Shown piece after piece: positions 8,817 to 18,132 of a stretch of 64,000 nt of DNA (positions are counted from its first letter, which is position 1; every line of letters starts with the position of its first letter). Location: assembly GCA_965279405.1 (NCBI GenBank), contig OZ257157.1, positions 1,302,001 to 1,366,000 on the forward strand. The letters are read 5' to 3'. The position numbers were made by a program, and so were the translations under genes. Source of the DNA: CBDDIP01 sp965279405. GTDB taxonomy: Bacteria > Actinomycetota > Acidimicrobiia > Acidimicrobiales > Ilumatobacteraceae. Under the pieces are notes generated by a model, which ran no database searches, had not been told where the DNA came from, and saw nothing but the letters and a program-made list of their open reading frames with translations.

Positions 8817-9658
8817 GGTTCACCGCCCGTGGCGCGGGAACGGCGGCCGCGGCGGTCCGAGGCGGCCGCCTTCTTCCTCGCCGTTGACGAGAAGGGCTCA
8901 TCGAGCGTGTAGTGGCGCTCCTGGGTCCAGCCAGTCTCGGACTTGGCGTTCTTGACCCACTGCTCGTTGACGTCGAGTACCCCCGCCTTGCGGAGCTCGC
9001 GGAGCCCCCGCTCGGCGCTGTCGGCGGAGATCCCGTACCACTTGGGCACGCGGTCGGCGGGGAGCGGGAATCCGTCCGGCAGACTCAGGGCGACGAGCAG
9101 CATGGCCTTGCCCGGCAGGCTGAGTGACTGGTGGAACTCCTCGAGCCAGTAGGCGTGCGGTAGCTGCAGCCAGTTCTCGCCGTCGCCAACCTTGTGGGGA
9201 TGCTCGTAGGAGGTTCCGCCCCCGTCCTCCTTGAGCAACGTGATCGAAGCCTTTCGCCCTGCCCGGCTCCGGCTGATGAGCTGGCGGTCCTCGAGGCGCT
9301 TCATCACCTTCGAGACCGCACTGCGAGCCGACGCGGGCTCAGCAGCTTCCGCCAGCCCGAGAGCACGCACCCACATGCCCGCCGGATAGTCGCAGTTCCA
9401 CGGCTCCGCGCTCGCGAGCGCGTGCACGAACAAGTAAGCGTCGAGAGCTCGCTGATCGTGCGTGCTGACGAAACTCGCGAGCGGGCCCGGGACGCGGTGG
9501 CCGCGCTCGCCCTGCTGAACGAAGGTCTTGCGGATCGGCACGATCCCGCGCCCCGACTGCTTGAGCATGTCGATGAGGGTCTCCAGCTGGCCCAGCGGCG
9601 GTGGCGGTGCCGTGCTGCGAGTTACCGTCTTCCCCTTGCTCTTCGATGCTGTGTCCAC
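8813..9658 (-). CDS. Winged-helix-like DNA-binding protein, unknown role
   Basis: The product has 281 residues with a GTG start. The middle (about 95-160) reads like two winged helices: RSAVSKVMKRLEDRQLISRSRAGRKASITLL, then a second HTH-like stretch SADSAERGLRELRKAGVLDVNEQWV near 215-245. The C-terminus is Arg/Lys rich. It could be a plasmid-type replication or partition regulator, or a transcription factor for the transfer block, but no family is firmly recognised. The 345-base intergenic region upstream carries a cluster of CACGTG palindromes that could be its binding sites. Confidence 0.65.
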   Translation of the reverse strand: MDTASKSKGKTVTRSTAPPPPLGQLETLIDMLKQSGRGIVPIRKTFVQQGERGHRVPGPLASFVSTHDQRALDAYLFVHALASAEPWNCDYPAGMWVRALGLAEAAEPASARSAVSKVMKRLEDRQLISRSRAGRKASITLLKEDGGGTSYEHPHKVGDGENWLQLPHAYWLEEFHQSLSLPGKAMLLVALSLPDGFPLPADRVPKWYGISADSAERGLRELRKAGVLDVNEQWVKNAKSETGWTQERHYTLDEPFSSTARKKAAASDRRGRRSRATGGEP

Positions 9659-10003
9659 GCCAACAGTGTGCCACGGTGGTCTTTCACGTGCACCGTGAGG
9701 ACACCCGGACTCTTACCGTGGGAGCACCAGCCATGACAACACGTGTGAATCCAGGTGACAGGACACGTGGCAGACCAGTGACAGACCCATACCGACCTTC
9801 CGACCTACCGACCCACGTGGTGTCCGCCAGCGGCGCACTCGAACGCGCCGTCAGTTCAACGTCACCTCGTCATCGGCTTCACCTGGCGCCTCGCCTTCAT
9901 CTTGCGGCGATCAAGACCGCCACAATTCGAGACAGAGAGCGCCGAGGATGTGGCCTCCCGGATGGGCCTGCTCATGGGCACGCATCTGTTGCTAGACGCA
10001 GCG
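9659..10003. promoter_or_regulatory. Intergenic region with four CACGTG palindromes
   Basis: No supportable gene lies here. CACGTG occurs at 9685, 9740, 9764 and 9814, one of them inside the 8-bp palindrome ACACGTGT. The density is well above chance for 135 bases. The region lies upstream of the winged-helix gene (minus) and beyond the 3' end of the M23 hydrolase gene (minus), so it may hold the promoter and operators of the minus-strand pair, or an origin. Confidence 0.35.
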
Positions 10004-11062
10004 CTAGAAGCTGCACCCGGTTGTCGCGAGCGAACGTGGATCGAGCCCGATGCCGGCGCGGTAGAGGCTGGCGACAAGCGGTTGCGGGCAGTGTTGGATG
10101 CCGTCGGGGGTGCGGATTTCGAGGTGGAGGTGGGGTGTGCCGGAGCGGCCGGTGTTGCCGGAGGTGAGGATGTGGGTTCCTGCTTCGACGTGGCTTCCGC
10201 GGGTGACGTGGAGGTTGCTGCCGTGGCAGTAGGTCCATCGGGTGCCGAGGTCGTCGACGATGGTGAGGCCGATGCCGCAGGGGGCGCAGCCGTTGACGCC
10301 TCGGGTGGTGCAGCCTTGTTCCCACCAGTTGTGCGGCCAGGCTGAGACGGTGGCGACGGTGCCGGCGCGGACGGCGTAGATGGGGGTGCCGGTGGGGATG
10401 ATCCAGTCCCAGGCGGGGTAGTCGTGGTGGGGGTCGTCGAGTTGGTTGACGGTGGCGTCGATGATCGAGCGTGGTCCGGGTAGCGCCCAGTCGCCTGCCA
10501 GTACTTCGCCGGGCTCGCCTCCGAAGCAGCTACTCGTTATCGACGCGGGCGGTCCGGACGTGGGGGACGCATCGCCGCCGAGTTCGGTGTACTTGTCGAT
10601 CCACCGTTGCTGGTATTGGCGTGGCGTCAGCCGGTTGCCGGCCTCTGGTGCGGGGATCGTGTCCCACTCGGCGCTGCTCGAGGCTGGGAGGTGGCCGATG
10701 TACCAGACGACGGGAACTGCGGCGACGTCGTTGTGGCGGTCGAGGATTGCGCCGACCATCTCGGCGGCTTTGGCGTCTTGGACTTCGGGCGGGGCCTGTA
10801 GTGCGCGGGCGTAGCCGCCGTAGTTCGCCCACGTCGAGTCGATGAACTGGTATGCGCCCGACGCGCTCGCGCCTGGGTTGGTGGCTTGGTAGTTGTCGCC
10901 TGATTCGAGGCTGCGGATCGTCGCCAGGATCGTCTCGATCTGCGCGGCGTCAGGTGCGCAGGCGACGAATGCTGGCGGGTCGCCGTTGGCGAGCAGCACG
11001 GGTATCGACACGACACCGGCGAGCAGGGCGAGCGGCGATGCGAGCAACAGGGAGTACTTCAC
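10004..11062 (-). CDS. Bifunctional cell-wall hydrolase: lysozyme-like plus M23 endopeptidase (VirB1-like)
   Basis: The product has 352 residues. The GTG at 11062 places a membrane or signal segment (about 3-25) at the N-terminus; the frame is open further upstream but that extension is Pro/Arg rich and implausible. A lysozyme-like transglycosylase domain (about 38-125) has the candidate catalytic Glu in SLESGDNY (residue 53) and GAYQF. The C-terminal M23 domain (about 195-320) has HDYPAWD (His213, Asp219) and HLHLE (His311, His313) as zinc ligands, with four Cys in a loop near 251-262. Such two-domain hydrolases open the peptidoglycan for conjugative type IV secretion in Gram-positives. It diverges from the transfer gene block. 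Confidence 0.85.
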   Translation of the reverse strand: MKYSLLLASPLALLAGVVSIPVLLANGDPPAFVACAPDAAQIETILATIRSLESGDNYQATNPGASASGAYQFIDSTWANYGGYARALQAPPEVQDAKAAEMVGAILDRHNDVAAVPVVWYIGHLPASSSAEWDTIPAPEAGNRLTPRQYQQRWIDKYTELGGDASPTSGPPASITSSCFGGEPGEVLAGDWALPGPRSIIDATVNQLDDPHHDYPAWDWIIPTGTPIYAVRAGTVATVSAWPHNWWEQGCTTRGVNGCAPCGIGLTIVDDLGTRWTYCHGSNLHVTRGSHVEAGTHILTSGNTGRSGTPHLHLEIRTPDGIQHCPQPLVASLYRAGIGLDPRSLATTGCSF

Positions 11063-11202
11063 ACCGGTGACCCCACCCCTCGACCGGATCACGGCGCACG
11101 ACCTCGGTTCGGTTCGGTGTCGCGGTCGGGATGCCGGCGGGGTGGGGCAAGCCGGTGAGCGAGGTTGGCCACCGGGGCCGGCCCGCTTCCGGAGGTACTG
11201 CG

Positions 11203-11577
11203 ATGGCACACGACACAGGGCGCACGACGAGACGAACGATGCACCGATTGACCGTCGCCGTGCTCGTGTCGGCCATCGCGACCACGGCGGTGGCCTCGCC
11301 TGCATGGGCGGCGGTTCCGAATCCGCCGGCCGACGGGTCGGCACCGGGCGCGGCGCTGATGACGTCACTGTTGGGCTGGTTGAAGTGGGGCGGCTTGGCC
11401 GCTGCTCTGGCCGGTCTGCTGATCGGGGCGATCACGATGGGCGTCGGCCACTTCGGCAGCAACTACTCGGCATCGTCTGCAGGCCGCAAGTGGCTTCTCG
11501 GCGGCATGGGCGCAGCGATCCTGTCCGGACTGGCATGGACGATCGTCACGACTCTGTTCGCTGCGACGGGCGGCTGA
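11203..11577 (+). CDS. VirB2/TrbC-like small membrane protein (transfer pilin-like)
   Basis: The product has 124 residues. The ATG at 11203 sits six bases after a perfect GGAGGT ribosome site. A signal sequence ends near Ala-Trp-Ala-Ala (about residue 36). Two hydrophobic helices follow (about 56-76 and 94-120), separated by a short charged loop containing SSAGRKWLLGG, the usual pattern of VirB2/TrbC subunits. It heads a tightly packed block with VirB6-like, SCO6880 and VirB4-like genes, which supports a role in the conjugation channel. Confidence 0.7.
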   Translation: MAHDTGRTTRRTMHRLTVAVLVSAIATTAVASPAWAAVPNPPADGSAPGAALMTSLLGWLKWGGLAAALAGLLIGAITMGVGHFGSNYSASSAGRKWLLGGMGAAILSGLAWTIVTTLFAATGG

Positions 11578-11579
11578 CG

Positions 11580-12248
11580 ATGGCACGCCCGATCGCGGTA
11601 GTCGGTGGTGCGCTGGCGACGGTGATGCTGGTCGGTGTCATCGTCGCCCGGGCTGGGCGTGGCGATACCGGACCGGATGGCAACACTTCCGCCCCAGTCG
11701 CGGAACCCTCGGCGAGCTCTCCTTCAGCTACCGGGCCGGGTGTGGCCGCTGCGCCGAGTGCCTCGATCGACGAAGCGCAGGTCGCCGCGATCAAGGTCGT
11801 GGGCCGTACGGGCGAGGTGGTCGAGGCGGGGTTCATCTCCCGACGGGAACTGATCGAGACGTTCACCACCCGGTCGTTCGGGCCGACGTTCGCGGACGAG
11901 ACCGGTCGGGCGATCGACGCGATGCTGATCGAGTTGGGCAGCCGCGAGGTCGACCTGGAGGACCTGGTCGTGCGTGAGCAGCCGATCACCTCGACCGCCG
12001 CCGCGACGGCGGATGGTGTGCAGGTGCGGGTGTGGTCGGTGCTGATCATCGCCGCGCCGGGTACTGGCCCTGGCCGTCAGGTGTGGCGCACGGTCACGCT
12101 CGACATGGTGCAACACGGCGGCGTGTGGCTCGTTGACGGGTGGGTGTCGTCTCCGGGCCCGACGCCGTCTCCGCCGGCGGAAGGGATCGTCGACTCGGCC
12201 GAGACCGTGGCGGTGCCGTTGTCGTGGGACCCGGCCGAGGCGGGCTGA
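11580..12248 (+). CDS. Bitopic transfer-associated protein, VirB8-like position
   Basis: The product has 222 residues with one N-terminal membrane helix (about 4-23), a Ser/Pro/Ala-rich linker, and a C-terminal soluble domain (about 60-210) of alternating helices and strands that ends TLDMVQHGGVWLVDGW. NTF2-like folds of VirB8/TcpC proteins finish in a similar way, but sequence similarity cannot be judged by eye. Start ATG lies two bases after the upstream stop. It lies between a VirB2-like and a VirB6-like gene and probably links the cytoplasmic and extracellular parts of the channel. Confidence 0.6.
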   Translation: MARPIAVVGGALATVMLVGVIVARAGRGDTGPDGNTSAPVAEPSASSPSATGPGVAAAPSASIDEAQVAAIKVVGRTGEVVEAGFISRRELIETFTTRSFGPTFADETGRAIDAMLIELGSREVDLEDLVVREQPITSTAAATADGVQVRVWSVLIIAAPGTGPGRQVWRTVTLDMVQHGGVWLVDGWVSSPGPTPSPPAEGIVDSAETVAVPLSWDPAEAG

Positions 12249-12249
12249 C

Positions 12250-13449
12250 ATGTGGCCCTTCCCGAATCCGCTGGACTTGTTCGGCGACGCCGTCGGGGGC
12301 GTCGTCGGATGGGCCTGGGACAAGGTGATCCAGGGGATCTACACCTGGTTCGCCAACGGCCTGCTGCTGTTGATGGAGTGGGTGTGGAACGTGTTGGACA
12401 CCGCCACCACACCACGGGTCACCGAGGCCTGGTTCACCAACGGCCTGATCCGCCCACTCGCCGGAGTGGCTGTCGGGATCACGGTGGCGATGATGCTCGC
12501 CTCGGCGATCCAGGCCGGGCTCGGTGGACGCCCGGAGCTGATCATCGACGCGTTGAAGGAGGGCCCCAAGTCACTCGTCGCCACCGCCCTCACGGTTGTT
12601 GTGATGGACGTGATGATCCAAGGCGGCGACGTGTTGGCCGACGTCGCGTGGCAAGCCGGTCGCGGCGACGCCCAACAGGTACTCGACGGGCTGGCAGCCA
12701 CGATGGGTTCGTCAGGCGGGCTGGCAGGGACGTTCCTCGGGCCGCTGGCGTTGCTGTTCGGGATGATCGGCTTGCTCGTGACCACGGTGGTGCTGTTCAT
12801 GCGCTCGTCGATGCTGTACCTCGTCGCCGCGTTCGCGCCGATCGTCTGGTCGACGTCGGTTGCCCCGATGATGCGCGGCTCGGGTCGCCGGCTGATCCAT
12901 CTCGTGGTCGCGCTGGTGTTGGCGAAACCGGCGATCGCGATCACGCTCGTGGTCGGCACGAAGCTGCTCGCCAACGCCGGCGCCCCGGGCACGACAGGCG
13001 CAAGTTCGGGGGCGTCAGCCTTGGGGACGATGCTCGCCGGGTTCTCGTGTTTCGCGATCGCCGGTCTGAGCCCTGCGGTCATCTTCAAGCTCCTGCCCAG
13101 CGTGGAGGGCGGGACCTCGGCCACGGGAGTTGCCGGTGGCTGGGGCCGGTCGGCGATGACCGGGGTGCAGATGGGTCTGATGGTCAAGTCGATGGGAGCC
13201 TCAGCTGGCGCTTCCGCAGCCACCCGGGCGATGCCGTTGACATCGAGCGCTGGTGGCCCGTCGGGTCAGAGCGTCGGAGGGATCGCCGGAGGCCCGGGCG
13301 GATCGACCGGTGCGACGGCTTCGTCGTCGGGAATCGCGACACGCCCAACGACCACTTCGGAGCCCGCATCGAGTGGGCCACCAGTCGCGCCACCGGGCGA
13401 GACGCGTGACGCCCAACCAACCCGCGACCAGCGAGGACCGTCGGCATGA
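12250..13449 (+). CDS. VirB6/TrbL-like polytopic channel protein
   Basis: The product has 399 residues. Multiple hydrophobic segments occur at about 15-47, 66-90, 105-122, 150-182, 187-202, 215-235 and 255-280. A Gly/Ser/Ala/Pro-rich hydrophilic C-terminal tail (about 290-399) follows, the usual organisation of VirB6/TrbL proteins. The ATG starts one base after the previous stop, and the stop overlaps the start of the SCO6880-like gene by four bases. It likely forms the inner-membrane pore of the type IV secretion apparatus. Confidence 0.75.
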   Translation: MWPFPNPLDLFGDAVGGVVGWAWDKVIQGIYTWFANGLLLLMEWVWNVLDTATTPRVTEAWFTNGLIRPLAGVAVGITVAMMLASAIQAGLGGRPELIIDALKEGPKSLVATALTVVVMDVMIQGGDVLADVAWQAGRGDAQQVLDGLAATMGSSGGLAGTFLGPLALLFGMIGLLVTTVVLFMRSSMLYLVAAFAPIVWSTSVAPMMRGSGRRLIHLVVALVLAKPAIAITLVVGTKLLANAGAPGTTGASSGASALGTMLAGFSCFAIAGLSPAVIFKLLPSVEGGTSATGVAGGWGRSAMTGVQMGLMVKSMGASAGASAATRAMPLTSSAGGPSGQSVGGIAGGPGGSTGATASSSGIATRPTTTSEPASSGPPVAPPGETRDAQPTRDQRGPSA

Positions 13450-14936
13450 ACGGCGCTGCCCGCGAGGCCGCCCGCTACCGTTTCGGCGACTCATCCCGCA
13501 GCGGGATGCTGCTCGGGCTGTCGCTGCGCCAGGGCGCGCCGCTGGTGGCCGGGATGCTGTGGTTGGCGTTGGCGTTGATGATCGAGTTGCCCGTCGTCGG
13601 GCTCGTCGGTCTGGCTCTCGCATCGGTCGCGTCGTTCGGCCGCTGGCGGCACACACCGCTGTACGACATCGCCGCTCCAGGCGCGCGACTTGGGCTGCGA
13701 CGGCTGCGAGGTCGCGGAGTGTGGACGCGGCGCTCGTTGATCGGCGCCGGCTCGGGCTTCGACGATGTCCTTCCGGCGGCGCTTGCGGGACTTGAGTTGA
13801 TCGAGACCTCGGTCGATTGGGCAGGCAGCACAGCGAACGTCGGCGTGTTGCGAGACCGAACGGCCGGGACGGTCTCGATGGTGATCGGAGTGCTCGGCGA
13901 TGGCTTCGCCGCGTCGAGCGCGCTCGAACAGGACGGGATGCTGGCCGGGTGGGGCGCAGCGCTCGCTCCGCTCGCCCGCGACCGCTGCCCGGTCACCCGG
14001 GTCACCTGGCAGGAGTGGGCTCACCCGGTCGGTGTCGGCACGCACCGCCAGTTCCTCGCCGGCGTCGCGACCCGACCCACGAGCACCACCACGGCGTCCG
14101 CCGACTACGCCGATCTGCTCGACACGCTCGATCGTTCGACGATCGCCCACGATGTGCTGCTCACGATCACGGTCGATCTTCGGCGAGTCCGCGCCCGGCG
14201 AGGAGTCTCACCGCTGGCGGCGGCGCTCGTGGTGCTCTGCGGAGAGGTCGACCTGCTGGCGGCCCGACTGTCGACAGCGGGCCTGGTGGTGTCGCCGCCA
14301 TTGTCGCCGGATGAGTTGGCGACAGCAATCAGAGTGCGATCCGACCCGACCCGCGAACACGCCGGCGTCCCGCGGTCGCTCGCCGCTATCGCCGGGCGGG
14401 GTGTGGCCGAGTGGGGACCGATGGCCGTGGAGTGTGACTGGTTCCACGCGCGAGTTGACTCGTCGGTGCATCGCACCTACCGGATCGTCGGGTGGCCGAT
14501 GCTTCCCGTCCCTGCTGACTGGCTTGCCCCACTGCTGACCGGCGGTGGCCAGACACGAACCTTGACCGTCGTCATGGAACCGGTGCCGATCGTGCACGCC
14601 GCCCGTGCGGCCAACCGGCAGCTCACCTCTCTCGAAACGGATCGCGACGAGAAGCAACGCAAAGGATTCCGGTCGACCGCTCGCGAGCGTCGCCGCATCG
14701 CCGACGTCGAGACCCGGGAAGAGGAACTCGCTGCAGGGCATCCGGAGTTCCGTCACGTCGGCCTGCTCACGGTCACCGCCGCCACCATCGACGAACTCGA
14801 CGACGCCTGCGCCCAAGTCGAACAGGACGCCGCGCAATCGATGCTCGACATCCGCCCCGTCGCCGCCCGCCAAGGCGAGGGATGGGTCGCCTCGCTCCCC
14901 CTCGGCCGATCAGTTCGACGCGGGGTCTGGACGTGA
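13446..14936 (+). CDS. SCO6880-family transfer protein
   Basis: The product has 496 residues. It has a hydrophobic hairpin near residues 28-65 and a long cytoplasmic part. It ends in a helical segment with coiled-coil character (ANRQLTSLETDRDEKQRK, EREELA-like) and a domain reading HVGLLTVTAATIDELDDACAQVEQ. This layout matches the actinobacterial SCO6880 family, found next to VirB4-like ATPases in conjugative elements, where it appears to supply the PrgI-like membrane part and the N-terminal half of VirB4. Overlaps of four bases at both ends indicate translational coupling. Confidence 0.75.
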   Translation: MNGAAREAARYRFGDSSRSGMLLGLSLRQGAPLVAGMLWLALALMIELPVVGLVGLALASVASFGRWRHTPLYDIAAPGARLGLRRLRGRGVWTRRSLIGAGSGFDDVLPAALAGLELIETSVDWAGSTANVGVLRDRTAGTVSMVIGVLGDGFAASSALEQDGMLAGWGAALAPLARDRCPVTRVTWQEWAHPVGVGTHRQFLAGVATRPTSTTTASADYADLLDTLDRSTIAHDVLLTITVDLRRVRARRGVSPLAAALVVLCGEVDLLAARLSTAGLVVSPPLSPDELATAIRVRSDPTREHAGVPRSLAAIAGRGVAEWGPMAVECDWFHARVDSSVHRTYRIVGWPMLPVPADWLAPLLTGGGQTRTLTVVMEPVPIVHAARAANRQLTSLETDRDEKQRKGFRSTARERRRIADVETREEELAAGHPEFRHVGLLTVTAATIDELDDACAQVEQDAAQSMLDIRPVAARQGEGWVASLPLGRSVRRGVWT

Positions 14937-16393
14937 CCGCAGCATCCGACCACCGCAAGCAACGTCAGCGGCCATCGCAGGTCACCGGCCACGCCACCCC
15001 GCACAAAGATCGACGGCCAGCCGACCGATCAAGAACACACCGTGACCCTGATGACAAGCCGGTCAGTCGACTCGGAGGAGGCCCCGGCGTGCCCGTCGAC
15101 TGGTCCCGGTCGACGCTCGCTCACCTGCGCTCGGTGTACCCGTTCCACACGGCCGCCGGCTTCGGGGAACGAGGCGTGCTGCTCGGCTCCGACGTCACCG
15201 GCGGGTTCCGCGGCTTCTACTTCGACCCGTTCGAGTTCTACCAGCAACGGCATCTCACCAACCCGAACATGATTGTGATGGGCTCGGTCGGGTTCGGCAA
15301 GTCGGCGACGGTGAAGGCGTTGATCCGACGCCTCCAAGCCGTCTACGGCGCCGGCCGCTACCTGGCGATCATCGACCCCAAGGGCGAGTATTCGACCGTT
15401 GCCGCGGACCTCGGGTTGGCGGTGATCAAGCTGTTCCCCGGCGAGGGCGGAGCTCGGGTCAACCCGATGGACCCCGGCAGCACCTCGAACGACGACAGCG
15501 TCATCGCCCGCCAAACCCTCGCCGCGCAACTCGTCGCCGGCGTACTCGGCCGCGAGCTGACCCCGCTCGAAGACGCAGTGCTCTCGTGGGGGATTGAGAC
15601 TCGATGCCGCGCCAACCAAGCGTTCACTCTGGCCGACCTGCACCGCGAAATCCTCGACCCACCCGACGAACTCGTCCGCCTGTCGCGCCACACGCCGCTC
15701 GAACTCGCCCGGGCCACGTCGCCGGTCACCTTCGCGCTCGACAAGCTGTGCTCGCGCACATTGCGCGGCATGTTCGACGGCCCCACCACCGTGCACGTCG
15801 ACTGGGACAACGGACCAGGCGTCGTACTCGACCTGTCCGCCGTGTACGCCAACAGCGAAGCCCTGCCGCTGGTGATGGTCGCCGCCACCCACTGGCTCAA
15901 CGGCGCGCTTCGTGGTCGCCCCGAACGACGCTCGGTGCAAGTGATCGACGAAGCCTGGGCCGCGGTGCGCCACGGAGCCGCATACCTCCAAGGCTCACTC
16001 AAGCTCTCCCGCACCTACGGCGTCGCCACCGTGCTCGTCTGCCATCGCCCTTCCGACCTCACCGCACAAGCCGACGACGGCACCGCGTCGTCGAAGATCG
16101 CCGCCGGACTGCTGTCCGACATCCAGACCCGCGTTCTGCTGCGCCAACCGCCTGAGCAGATCGCCGCAGCCGTCGAGATGTTCGACCTCTCCGAGCGTGA
16201 ACGGGATTGGCTGAGCCAGCTCGTGCAAGGCCGTGCGATCTGGAAGGTCGGTGCCCGCACCGCCGTCGTTCAGACCGTGCTGACCGGCAACGAGCGCAAG
16301 CTTTTCGATACGGATGCGGCGATGACCAGCAACCCCACTGGGTTCCCGGCTTCTGGACCGAAAATCCCGGGAACCGAAGCGTGCGAGACATGA
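14933..16393 (+). CDS. VirB4-like conjugation ATPase
   Basis: The product has 486 residues. The GTG at 14933 overlaps the previous stop by four bases and is preferred over an ATG 51 bases upstream. The Walker A loop is GSVGFGKSATVK (about 117-128), followed by YLAIIDPKGEYS and the Walker B stretch VQVIDEAWAAV (about 335-345). The C-terminal arginine region (DIQTRVLLRQPPEQ) is also typical of VirB4/TraE ATPases. It would energise assembly or substrate passage through the channel. It is shorter than classical VirB4, which fits the missing N-terminal half being supplied by the upstream SCO6880 protein. It converges on the recombinase trio. Confidence 0.85.
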   Translation: MTAASDHRKQRQRPSQVTGHATPHKDRRPADRSRTHRDPDDKPVSRLGGGPGVPVDWSRSTLAHLRSVYPFHTAAGFGERGVLLGSDVTGGFRGFYFDPFEFYQQRHLTNPNMIVMGSVGFGKSATVKALIRRLQAVYGAGRYLAIIDPKGEYSTVAADLGLAVIKLFPGEGGARVNPMDPGSTSNDDSVIARQTLAAQLVAGVLGRELTPLEDAVLSWGIETRCRANQAFTLADLHREILDPPDELVRLSRHTPLELARATSPVTFALDKLCSRTLRGMFDGPTTVHVDWDNGPGVVLDLSAVYANSEALPLVMVAATHWLNGALRGRPERRSVQVIDEAWAAVRHGAAYLQGSLKLSRTYGVATVLVCHRPSDLTAQADDGTASSKIAAGLLSDIQTRVLLRQPPEQIAAAVEMFDLSERERDWLSQLVQGRAIWKVGARTAVVQTVLTGNERKLFDTDAAMTSNPTGFPASGPKIPGTEACET

Positions 16394-16398
16394 AGACG

Positions 16399-18132
16399 TT
16401 ACTCGGAGGTTCGGGTTCGGGGAACCGGCGCGGGTGGGTGTTCGAGGTCGGGGTGGGCGATGGTGTTGGTGTAGCGCTGGGCGGCGTCGACGCTGAGGCC
16501 GAACAGGTCGCAGATCTGGCGGATATCGCCGCCGTTGGCGTGGATCTGTTGGAGGATGCGGTCCTCTCGGAGTGCTTGGGGTCGCAGCTCGGTCCTCGTC
16601 CAGGGGAACTGTTGGCCGACGGGACCGAGGCGTGGCGCGCTGCGGATGCCGACGAACAGGTGCGGGTTGATGCTGCCCGGCCAGGTCGTGGCGCGGTGGT
16701 CGAGCCAGGCAGTGAGCCGGGTCACGACGGGCCCGGCGAGCGGTATGTCGCGGCCGTCGAGGGCGAGTCTGGCGTCGACGATGTCGGTGAGCTTGAGGTG
16801 CTGTATCTGCTTGGCCGTGAGGGCGTGGAAGGCGACCAGGGCAACGGCGAGCGCGCTCGCCGCGTCGGGCGAGTTCAAGGCGCGGCGGACGGCGTCGGTG
16901 TCGAGCGGCAACGGCACGTTGCTGCGGACCGGTGTGGAGGGCATGGCGGCGGTCGGGTTGGTGAAGATCAACTTGCGGGCCTTCAGCACGGTGAACAGCG
17001 ACCGCAGTCCGAACTCGGCGAAGTTGCGTCGCGATCCGCTCTCGGGCAGCGCGGCGAGGACTTGTGCGTGGGTGATCTCGGCGAGGGACTGATGCCCTGC
17101 TTCGGCCCACGCTTGGAGGATCGGGGCGATGCCGAGAATGTGGACGCGCGCCGTCTGTGGGTCACGGGGGCGACGTCGCGGTGCGGTGTTGCTGCCGTTG
17201 AGCATGACGGCGAGCCACACCTCGAGCTGCGCTTTCATTGGTTCGGGCAGCAGGGAGGTTTTGCCGGCGAAGTACCGCTCGGTGTGGGAGACACGATCGT
17301 CGATGAGCAGGCCGGCGGAGGCGAGGACCTCGAGTGTCGAGCCGACGTTGCCGTCGTAGCGCGACAGCTGCAGCACATCGGTGGCGTTGACTTTCGTGGT
17401 TGGGGTGTCTTGGAGGGCCTGCAGAATTCGCATCGAGCGGATGACGTCGTTGGTCTGCCGCTTGCTCCACCCGTGCTGGACGCCGTGATCGCGGACGATG
17501 TCGCCGTAGTAGCGGACCATCTCGGAGTCGGTGCTCGCGGCTCGCTCGCGCATCACGGCGGGGTCGTGGACGACACTGAGCAGCCGAAGCTGTTGCCAAG
17601 CCGGTGGGCGGACCTTCTCCGACGGCGGACGGATCGATCGTGGTGGCGTGGGGTTCTGTCGCGCGTCCTTGCGACGCTGCAGCGCCATGTTGGCGAAGAA
17701 CAACTGCTGTCCCCACCGGTTGGCGGCCTCGAGATGCAGCGCTCGCACGGATTCTCGTTGGACCATGCGGGCTTGCACAAGGCAAAGCCGACACGCGCCC
17801 TGCTCACCGACACGCGTGGTGCGCCCGCAGTAGGTGCAGTCGCCGAGCGGGTAGTGGGTGGTCCACCAGCGGCAGCTCCAGCACTGCCAGTTATGGCGCC
17901 GATACACGCCCCACGCCAAACAGCCCCGACAGGAATCGAGGTGCGATGGGGCGCCCGGATGGCAACGGTCGCAGAGCCCTTCGCTGTAGTAGGTGTCCGA
18001 TCCACAGGCACGACACGACGGGGCGGGAAACGGGCCGCCTGGCAGACAGGCGTAGCAGTAGTCGACGCGCGGTCTGACCCACGCGACCTTGTTGCGTTGG
18101 CAGGCGAAGCAGCGTGCCGGTGGGAGCGTCAC
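16399..18132 (-). CDS. Zinc-ribbon-array protein fused to a degenerate tyrosine-recombinase-like domain
   Basis: The product has 577 residues. The first 120 residues hold eight CxxC pairs (Cys 8/11, 26/29, 40/43, 54/57, 68/71, 84/87, 99/102, 114/117), enough for four zinc ribbons. From about residue 320 on the sequence looks like a phage-integrase SAM-like plus catalytic fold: ALTAKQIQHLKLTDIVDARL where the catalytic Arg box should be, and near the end QICDLFGLSVDAAQRYTNTI where the LLGH...Tyr box should be. The catalytic Arg and His residues are not conserved, so it is probably a DNA-binding partner, not an active recombinase. It overlaps the HTH gene by four bases and forms a trio with an intact integrase. 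Confidence 0.65.
   Translation of the reverse strand: MTLPPARCFACQRNKVAWVRPRVDYCYACLPGGPFPAPSCRACGSDTYYSEGLCDRCHPGAPSHLDSCRGCLAWGVYRRHNWQCWSCRWWTTHYPLGDCTYCGRTTRVGEQGACRLCLVQARMVQRESVRALHLEAANRWGQQLFFANMALQRRKDARQNPTPPRSIRPPSEKVRPPAWQQLRLLSVVHDPAVMRERAASTDSEMVRYYGDIVRDHGVQHGWSKRQTNDVIRSMRILQALQDTPTTKVNATDVLQLSRYDGNVGSTLEVLASAGLLIDDRVSHTERYFAGKTSLLPEPMKAQLEVWLAVMLNGSNTAPRRRPRDPQTARVHILGIAPILQAWAEAGHQSLAEITHAQVLAALPESGSRRNFAEFGLRSLFTVLKARKLIFTNPTAAMPSTPVRSNVPLPLDTDAVRRALNSPDAASALAVALVAFHALTAKQIQHLKLTDIVDARLALDGRDIPLAGPVVTRLTAWLDHRATTWPGSINPHLFVGIRSAPRLGPVGQQFPWTRTELRPQALREDRILQQIHANGGDIRQICDLFGLSVDAAQRYTNTIAHPDLEHPPAPVPRTRTSE

Noticed and set aside
12252..13409. Plus-strand open frame of 385 codons overlapping the VirB6-like gene
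   Set aside because: It is Arg/Asp rich, lacks hydrophobic segments and is offset by two bases from the frame with seven membrane helices and coupled ends.
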